Shown: piece by piece, positions 6,730 to 7,282 of the stretch
Numbering within the stretch: the stretch's first letter is position 1
Layout of the letters: each line of letters begins with the position of its first letter
NCBI GenBank assembly: GCA_014376425.1
Contig: JACMRO010000487.1
Location: 1-7,282 of the forward strand
From: Rubritepida sp.
GTDB lineage: Bacteria > Pseudomonadota > Alphaproteobacteria > Acetobacterales > Acetobacteraceae
Length of the DNA stretch: 7,282 nt
Direction of reading: 5' to 3'
Translations under genes and position numbers: made by a program
The notes under the pieces: generated by a model
What the model saw: only the letters and a program-made list of their open reading frames with translations
The model's database searches: none
Told to the model about the DNA's origin: nothing

Positions 6730-7282
6730 GTTGCAACTGAACGGCGTGGTGCCGGCCGTGGTTGCCGGCAACCCACGGCCGGCGCCACGCGTCATGCATG
6801 GGAACCATGGGGCGCTGGACATGTCGCAGACGCTGCTGCCCGAGGCGATCGTCGCAACCGTTCATTGGGCAAGGCGGCAGCCTGGCCTTCAACAGGCCAA
6901 CCGCATGTTGGCCGCCGAAGTGCCGGTCGCCTTCAGCTACAACCGGGCCGCCCATGCCGTGATGATGGCGACGCCCGAAGCATTGGACGATTTCGCCCTG
7001 GGCTTCAGCCTGAGCGAAGGGATCGTGCGCCACGCCGGCGAGGTGCTGGGCATCGAGACGGTGGTGGTGGCTGATGGCATCGAATTGCGGACCACCATCG
7101 CCGATGCCTTGGAGGATAGGATGACCGCCCGCCGCCGCCGCCTGGCGGGCCCGATGGGTTGCGGCCTCTGCGGCCTCGAAAGCCTGGCCGAGGCGGTGCG
7201 CGCCCTGCCCGCCCTGCCCCCGGGTGGGGCGTTCGAGGCCTGCTGGGTGCCGCAGGCGACCGTGGCGCTGGCGGCGGCGCAG
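6728..7282 (+). CDS. fdhD: FdhD sulfurtransferase for molybdoenzyme maturation (N-terminal part, runs off right edge)
   Basis: An open frame of 185 codons reaches the right edge without a stop. FdhD moves sulfur from a cysteine desulfurase to the molybdenum cofactor of formate-dehydrogenase-type enzymes, which are inactive without it. Family blocks: LAAEVPVAFSYN (61-72), HAVMMATPEALDDFALGFSLSEGIV (76-100) and the catalytic CxxC in GPMGCGLCGLESL (141-153), with Cys145 and Cys148 as the sulfur-carrying pair. The full protein should be about 270 residues, so roughly a third is missing. I chose ATG 6728 from the strong Shine-Dalgarno. ATG 6794 and ATG 6821 are alternatives, and ATG 6821 would leave 29 residues before the conserved core and free a 91-bp intergenic region. 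The divergent neighbour is an FdhF-like enzyme, the expected client. The N-terminal 21 codons contain a large inverted repeat. Confidence 0.92.
   Translation, partial: MLQLNGVVPAVVAGNPRPAPRVMHGNHGALDMSQTLLPEAIVATVHWARRQPGLQQANRMLAAEVPVAFSYNRAAHAVMMATPEALDDFALGFSLSEGIVRHAGEVLGIETVVVADGIELRTTIADALEDRMTARRRRLAGPMGCGLCGLESLAEAVRALPALPPGGAFEACWVPQATVALAAAQ
6744..6790. repeat. 47-nt near-perfect inverted repeat with nested palindrome
   Basis: Arms 6744-6761 and 6773-6790 pair over 18 positions: 17 Watson-Crick pairs and one T-G (6750/6784). The centre adds a 14-bp perfect palindrome, GGTTGCCGGCAACC (6760-6773), offset by one base. Folded as RNA this gives about 21 bp, a one-base bulge at C6772 and a CCGG loop. 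No T-run follows on either strand, so it is not an intrinsic terminator. It lies in fdhD codons 6-21 and 14 nt upstream of the fdhF-like start. Confidence 0.85.

Noticed and set aside
6730..6822. 31-residue N-terminal extension of the oxidoreductase from ATG 6822 or 6795
   Set aside because: The family begins near MKKPLRIQPY and the shorter form matches the YdeP length. No ribosome site supports the upstream starts, and the extension runs through the inverted repeat.

Overview
The window is very GC-rich, with G or C at most third codon positions. Its gene families fit an alphaproteobacterium, most likely an Acetobacteraceae/Roseomonas-type organism: tandem bacterial cyclophilins, a Bug-family solute receptor, a Tat-exported PhoX-like protein, and a YdeP-type molybdoenzyme next to fdhD. 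The taxonomic guess is inference from gene content and protein style; no marker gene settles it. Coding density is high and no gene-free stretch exceeds 300 bases.

Layout, left to right. (1) Positions 2-606: the C-terminal tail of one cyclophilin-type peptidyl-prolyl isomerase overlaps by one base (TAATG) a complete second, cytoplasmic-looking cyclophilin. The pair is closed by a hairpin terminator at 619-642. (2) Positions 648-723: tRNA-Lys(UUU) with encoded CCA. (3) Positions 789-1241: a small alanine-rich coiled-coil protein of DUF6481 type. (4) Positions 1293-2258: a Bug/TctC periplasmic binding protein whose Shine-Dalgarno lies in a perfect 12-bp palindrome. (5) Positions 2319-4265: a Tat-signal PhoX/DUF839 protein, 60 bp downstream and co-oriented. 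(6) Positions 4349-4438: tRNA-Ser(UGA) with encoded CCA and a plausible promoter. (7) Positions 6729-4441, minus strand: a FdhF/YdeP-type molybdopterin oxidoreductase ending 2 nt from the tRNA-Ser CCA. (8) Position 6728 to the right edge, plus strand: the N-terminal 185 codons of FdhD, the sulfurtransferase that activates formate-dehydrogenase-type molybdoenzymes.

The clearest functional unit is the divergent fdhF-like/fdhD pair, an enzyme and its likely maturase. Their proposed start codons sit on opposite strands of the same CATG. The fdhD Shine-Dalgarno lies in the antisense of fdhF-like codons 4-5, while the fdhF-like gene has no recognisable ribosome binding site. Just inside fdhD is a 47-nt near-perfect inverted repeat (6744-6790) with a nested 14-bp palindrome. 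This start region is the most unusual part of the window. The rest is conventional chromosomal housekeeping and metabolic content. I see no insertion sequence, integrase, CRISPR array, phage gene or defence gene.
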